Source of the DNA: Klebsiella michiganensis
GTDB taxonomy: Bacteria; Pseudomonadota; Gammaproteobacteria; Enterobacterales; Enterobacteriaceae
DNA length: 64,000 nucleotides
Direction: 5' to 3'
Assembly: GCF_002925905.1 (NCBI RefSeq)
Contig: NZ_PRDB01000020.1
Coordinates: forward strand, 84,972 to 148,971
The notes under the pieces are model-generated. The model was given only the letters and a program-made list of their open reading frames with translations. It did no database searches and was not told where the DNA came from. The translations under genes were made by a program, and so were the position numbers. Shown piece by piece: positions 60,532 to 64,000 of this stretch; the first letter of the stretch is position 1; every line of letters starts with the position of its first letter.

Positions 60532-62604
60532 CTACTGCAGCTGGTCTTTATTAATACCCAACCGTTTCATGCGCGAAAGCAGCGTCGTGCGCTTTAATCC
60601 CAGACGCTGGGCCGCGCCCTTCGGTCCGGCGACCACGCCGTTGCTCTCTTTCAGCACCCGGACAATCAGCTGGTATTCGTCTTCCCCTTCCTCCGGCAGC
60701 ACTTCCGCCGCCAGCGGCTCCGTCTCGATACTCATTTCCGGTAAGGAGAGCTGCAGCACGCTGCCGCGGGTCAGCAGCACCGCGCGCTCAATGACGTTCT
60801 CCAGTTCGCGCACGTTACCCGGCCACTCCATGCGGCTGAGCAGGCGCAGCGTTTCCGCCGGAATGCTATCAATGTTGCGCCCGAGACGGCGGGCAATTTT
60901 AAAAGTGAAGGCCTTCACCAGCAGGGGAATATCCTCCGGCCGCTCGCGCAGGGGAGGCAGGTGGATCGGGAAGACGTTCAGCCGATAGTAGAGATCGCTG
61001 CGAAACTCGCGATCGGCGACCATTTGCTTAAGATCGCGGTTGGTGGCGGCGATCAGGCGCACGTCGGTGTGAATCAGCTTATTGCTGCCGAGACGCTCGA
61101 ACTCCTGCTCCTGCAACACGCGCAGCAGTTTCGGCTGTAGTTCAATCGGCATGTCGCCCACTTCATCGAGAAACAGCGAGCTTTTGTCCGCCAGTTCGAA
61201 ACGGCCGATACGCTGGGCGCTGGCGCCGGTGAAGGCGCCGCGCTCGTGGCCAAACAGGTCGCTTTCCAGCAGCCCGGCGGGCATCGCCGCGCAGTTCATT
61301 TTGACCATCCGGCGGCTATTGCGGCCGCTCAGATTATGAATAGCGCGGGCAATCAGCTCCTTACCGGTGCCGGTTTCGCCGAGGATTAGCACCGTGCTGT
61401 CGCTCTGCGCCACCATCTCCACCTGCTTGAGCACGTTGTTCATGGCCTCGCTGCGGCCGATGATTTCGCCAAACTCGCTCTCGACGTTGTTAAGCTGTTC
61501 GGTCAGGGCGAGGTTCTCATCGACCAGCCGCTCTTTCAGCCGCTGAATCTCGCGGTAGGCGAGGGCGTTGTCGATGGCGATCGAGACGCGCTCGGCGATT
61601 TGCCGCAGCAGCTTGAGGTTGGTGGTGGTGAAGACTTTCTCATCGCACTGCGCCAGCTTCAGCACCCCAAGCAGGGTATTGCCGGACATCAACGGCAGCA
61701 GGCACAGGGTCTGAATTTTGTTATCCCACATCTCGAAAAGCATTTTTTCGTACGGCGCCAGCGGGTCGTGCTGATGCAGGTTGAGCAGCAGCATCTCTTT
61801 GCTTTTGAATACCCGTTCGGTCAGGGTACCGGCTTCGTCCACTTCGCTCTGGTCGTGCACCGGGTGGCTGGCGTCGAGGTAGTGGGTGGAGTAGATATTG
61901 AGCTTGCCTTTGCGGTTGCTGCGCAGTACCACGCTGATGGCGTCGATGCGGAAGTAGCGGTGGATCTCTTTGGCCACTTCGCTGACCAGTTCGTCGATAT
62001 CCAGCCGCGAGAGTACCGCGTTGGTGATCGCCACCAGGATGCGGAAGTTGTCGCGTTCCCGGCACAGCAGGTCGTAATCAACGTTGTTGCTGACCCGGCT
62101 TTGGATCTGTTCGGTCACCACGGCAACGATTTGCGTAAAGGTGTGCAGCCGCTGGTACTCTTTTTCGGTCCACGGCCGGTTGTCGTCGCGAATAAATTCG
62201 CAGCCGCCGAAAATACGCCCTTCCGCCGCCAGCGGCAGCAGGCAGTAATAGCCAAAGCTGGGGTAGAGTCCGCTTACGGCGAGCTGCGGCCAGGTTTCGG
62301 CAAAGGTGGCGCTATCGCAATGCAGCGCATCCGGGCGCGAGAGCAGGCGTCGAACCGGGCCGTTGGCGAGGACGGTTTCATCCTCGTAGCTCACCGGCTG
62401 TCCCGCGTCGTCGCAGGCGTGCCGGACGGCGCGATGGTTGCCGGAATGCCACAGAATAATCGCCGCCCGGTCGGCGAGCGCGGACTGCTGCACCAGGCCG
62501 GTCAGCGTCTCGCTCAGCGCGGCCAGATCCGGCTGCTGTAATAAAATGCGGGTGATATCAAACAGACCCTGCTGCCCAAGATCGCCCATCGGTGTATACG
62601 ACAT
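60532..62604 (-). CDS. fhlA: Formate hydrogenlyase transcriptional activator
   Basis: A 690-residue sigma-54 enhancer-binding protein. Two GAF-like sensor domains (about 20-170 and 190-350) bind formate; the AAA+ domain follows with Walker A GETGTGKE (409-416) and the sigma-54 contact loop GAFTGA (456-461); a Fis-type helix-turn-helix is at the end (AAQRLGLKRTTLLSRMKRL). It activates formate hydrogenlyase and hydrogenase genes in anaerobic cells. It lies downstream of hypE in the same direction, as in E. coli, separated by a REP element. Its length matches the family. Confidence 0.95.
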   Translation of the reverse strand: MSYTPMGDLGQQGLFDITRILLQQPDLAALSETLTGLVQQSALADRAAIILWHSGNHRAVRHACDDAGQPVSYEDETVLANGPVRRLLSRPDALHCDSATFAETWPQLAVSGLYPSFGYYCLLPLAAEGRIFGGCEFIRDDNRPWTEKEYQRLHTFTQIVAVVTEQIQSRVSNNVDYDLLCRERDNFRILVAITNAVLSRLDIDELVSEVAKEIHRYFRIDAISVVLRSNRKGKLNIYSTHYLDASHPVHDQSEVDEAGTLTERVFKSKEMLLLNLHQHDPLAPYEKMLFEMWDNKIQTLCLLPLMSGNTLLGVLKLAQCDEKVFTTTNLKLLRQIAERVSIAIDNALAYREIQRLKERLVDENLALTEQLNNVESEFGEIIGRSEAMNNVLKQVEMVAQSDSTVLILGETGTGKELIARAIHNLSGRNSRRMVKMNCAAMPAGLLESDLFGHERGAFTGASAQRIGRFELADKSSLFLDEVGDMPIELQPKLLRVLQEQEFERLGSNKLIHTDVRLIAATNRDLKQMVADREFRSDLYYRLNVFPIHLPPLRERPEDIPLLVKAFTFKIARRLGRNIDSIPAETLRLLSRMEWPGNVRELENVIERAVLLTRGSVLQLSLPEMSIETEPLAAEVLPEEGEDEYQLIVRVLKESNGVVAGPKGAAQRLGLKRTTLLSRMKRLGINKDQLQ

Positions 62605-62739
62605 TGCTTAAGTCCAAAAGCGCCGCAAAGCGGCGCAGAAGAAAGTGATGACACAAATAATAGTCTGTTAATAAAGCGGTTGTGACCGCCATTAACCCAT
62701 CCGTGGGTGCCCGCTGGTTTGGGCTGGATAATCATGCTG

Positions 62740-62830
62740 GCTTTTCCCGGCTCGCGCTGCGCTTAGCCGGGCTACAGGTGCGCGCAGTGTTGTAGCCCGG
62801 ATAAGGCGTTAGCCGCAATCCGGGGGCCCG
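62740..62830. repeat. REP pair between fhlA and hypE
   Basis: CGCTGCGCTTAGCCGGGCTA (about 62755-62774) and TGTAGCCCGGATAAGGCG (about 62791-62808) form a BIME-type pair in the gap between hypE and fhlA. Confidence 0.75.
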
Positions 62831-62835
62831 CACCG

Positions 62836-63846
62836 TTAACAAATTCTCGGCAGCGGCTCGGCGTGAGGAAGATCCAGCGTGCGCTTCACGCCGTACAGAC
62901 CAACAGAGCGCACGCCCGCGCGCGGCACAACCTCGCCGATTATCGCCGCATCGCGGCCTAATGGATGAGACCGTAAATGCGCAAGTACGCTTTCCGCCGC
63001 CTCGCGGGCAACGGCGATCAGCAGCTTGCCCTCGTTGGCGAAATTAAGCGCGTCCAGCCCCAGCAGCTCGCATACGCCGCGCACGGTATCGTTCACCGGC
63101 AGCTTATTCTCGTGCAGTTCAATCCCGCAGCCGCTGGCGGCGGCGAATTCATGGGCTACCGCGTTAACGCCGCCGCGGGTGGCATCGCGCAGGGCTTTCA
63201 CGCCAGCAACGTCGCGCAGCGTCTGAATCAAGGGCGTCAGCACCGCGCAGTCGCTGGACAGCGCGCCGTCAAGCCCCATCTGTTCGCGCAGGTTGAGGAT
63301 CGTTGCCCCGTGATCGCCAAGCGTGCCGCTGACCAGCAGCACGTCTCCCGCGCTAATCTGCTGCGCCCCCCAGCGAATACCGGTAGGGATAACGCCGATC
63401 CCGGCGGTATTGATAAACAGCTTATCCGCCGCCCCGCGCGGCACCACTTTGGTATCGCCGGTGACAATGGCGATGCCGGCCTCCCGCGCGGTCTGCGCCA
63501 TGCTGTTCACCACCGCTTCGAGGGTGGCCATCTCCAGCCCCTCTTCGAGAATAAACCCGCACGAGAGATAGCGCGGCAGCGCGCCGCTCACAGCCACATC
63601 GTTGGCCGTGCCGCAGACCGCCAGCTTGCCGATGTTGCCGCCTGGGAAAAACAGCGGATCGATGACGTAGCTGTCGGTGGAGAAGGCGAGCCTGTCGCCC
63701 TGCGCGCTAAGCTGGGCGAGATCGAGACGCGCCTGATCTTCCTGCTCCGCCAGCCAGGGGTTGGCGAAAGCCTGCATAAACAGGTCGCCGATCAGCTGCT
63801 GCATCGCCTGACCGCCGCTACCGTGGGCTAACTGAACGCTTTTCAT
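62836..63846 (-). CDS. hypE: Hydrogenase maturation protein HypE
   Basis: A 336-residue protein of the AIR-synthase/PurM-like fold. It dehydrates the carbamoyl group on its C-terminal Cys to thiocyanate, giving the CN ligands of [NiFe]-hydrogenase. The start [19 protein letters not shown] and the C-terminal PRIC with its reactive Cys are both intact. [11 protein letters not shown] and [12 protein letters not shown] are family motifs. I chose the ATG at 63846, which overlaps the hypD stop as ATGA; the longer frame runs into hypD. Confidence 0.95.
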   Translation of the reverse strand: MKSVQLAHGSGGQAMQQLIGDLFMQAFANPWLAEQEDQARLDLAQLSAQGDRLAFSTDSYVIDPLFFPGGNIGKLAVCGTANDVAVSGALPRYLSCGFILEEGLEMATLEAVVNSMAQTAREAGIAIVTGDTKVVPRGAADKLFINTAGIGVIPTGIRWGAQQISAGDVLLVSGTLGDHGATILNLREQMGLDGALSSDCAVLTPLIQTLRDVAGVKALRDATRGGVNAVAHEFAAASGCGIELHENKLPVNDTVRGVCELLGLDALNFANEGKLLIAVAREAAESVLAHLRSHPLGRDAAIIGEVVPRAGVRSVGLYGVKRTLDLPHAEPLPRIC

Positions 63847-64000
63847 GCTTCGATTTCCTGACTGCGATATTGATACCAGGCGGCGCAGGCGCCTTCCGAT
63901 GAGACCATCAGCGCGCCGAATGCGCTCTGCGGGTTGCAGGTATTGCCGAATAGCGGGCACTGGTGCGGTTTGCAGCGGCCGGTCAGCACCTCGCCGCAGC
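63843..64000 (-). CDS. hypD: Hydrogenase maturation protein HypD, 3' end
   Basis: Only the last 51 codons are visible. They carry the conserved Cys-rich tail of Hyp[20 protein letters not shown], then TCNP and a final Tyr-rich end ([13 protein letters not shown]). These Cys bind the 4Fe-4S cluster used with HypC to assemble the Fe(CN)2CO centre. The stop overlaps hypE. The rest lies outside the window. Confidence 0.93.
   Translation of the reverse strand, partial: CGEVLTGRCKPHQCPLFGNTCNPQSAFGALMVSSEGACAAWYQYRSQEIEA

Overview
The window comes from an enterobacterial chromosome, most likely the Klebsiella oxytoca complex, Raoultella or a close relative. This is inferred from the hypD-hypE-fhlA and ygbA context, the HmuRSTUV haem operon, SitABCD, the cellobiose-type PTS with a secreted mannanase-like enzyme, and Klebsiella-style REP elements. 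From about 35.8 kb to the end the DNA is GC-rich, tightly packed and core-like. The first 12 kb is AT-rich and is clearly foreign.

1-11.9 kb is a mobile island. It carries three coupled tyrosine recombinases (the first is cut by the window edge) and a small coiled-coil partner whose frame is broken at a dnaX-type slippery heptamer. It also has a lone trypsin-like protease, a MobC/relaxase pair with an oriT-like site, a DUF3800 protein, small membrane proteins, and an orphan T6SS Hcp module (Hcp, STM2901-like candidate effector, DUF1493 and DUF1240-like proteins).

12.8-19.5 kb is a complete chaperone-usher fimbrial operon: major pilin, second pilin, usher, chaperone, minor pilin, two-domain tip protein and last pilin. 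It is followed 22 bp later by a LuxR-type regulator gene.

20.3-31.9 kb is the most unusual part. A six-cysteine peptide with a double-glycine leader is followed by a DsbA-like thiol oxidoreductase, an LpxL-like acyltransferase, a C39-peptidase ABC exporter, a MacA/MacB/outer-membrane-factor tripartite exporter, and a mini fatty-acid synthase (ketosynthase, hot-dog dehydratase, ACP, ketoreductase). Nearly all these genes overlap or abut. The simplest reading is a ribosomal peptide that is leader-cleaved, disulfide-bonded and possibly acylated, then exported in two steps. I do not recognise a characterised system with this composition.

31.9-34.8 kb holds a regulatory group: a ToxR/MarT-like membrane regulator, a FidL-like protein, an HD-domain protein with two HD-like halves, and a divergent PapI/FaeA-like regulator. 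The fimbrial upstream region contains exactly two GATC sites, so Lrp/Dam/PapI-type control is possible.

35.4-48.5 kb has a MITE-like palindromic repeat, fucO, hmuVUTSR with a Fur box, a SelW-like gene, ygbA, a 135-bp tandem array built from the ygbA-REP-sitD junction, and sitDCBA with two MntR-like palindromes. 48.5-59.3 kb is a beta-glycoside/mannan utilisation locus: LacI regulator, ROK kinase, PTS IIA, IIC and IIB, then divergently a second IIC, a LamB-like porin, a GH5 enzyme and a GH1 phospho-glycosidase. Two matching operators and a CRP site lie in it. 59.5-64 kb has a secreted esterase, fhlA, hypE and the 3' end of hypD.
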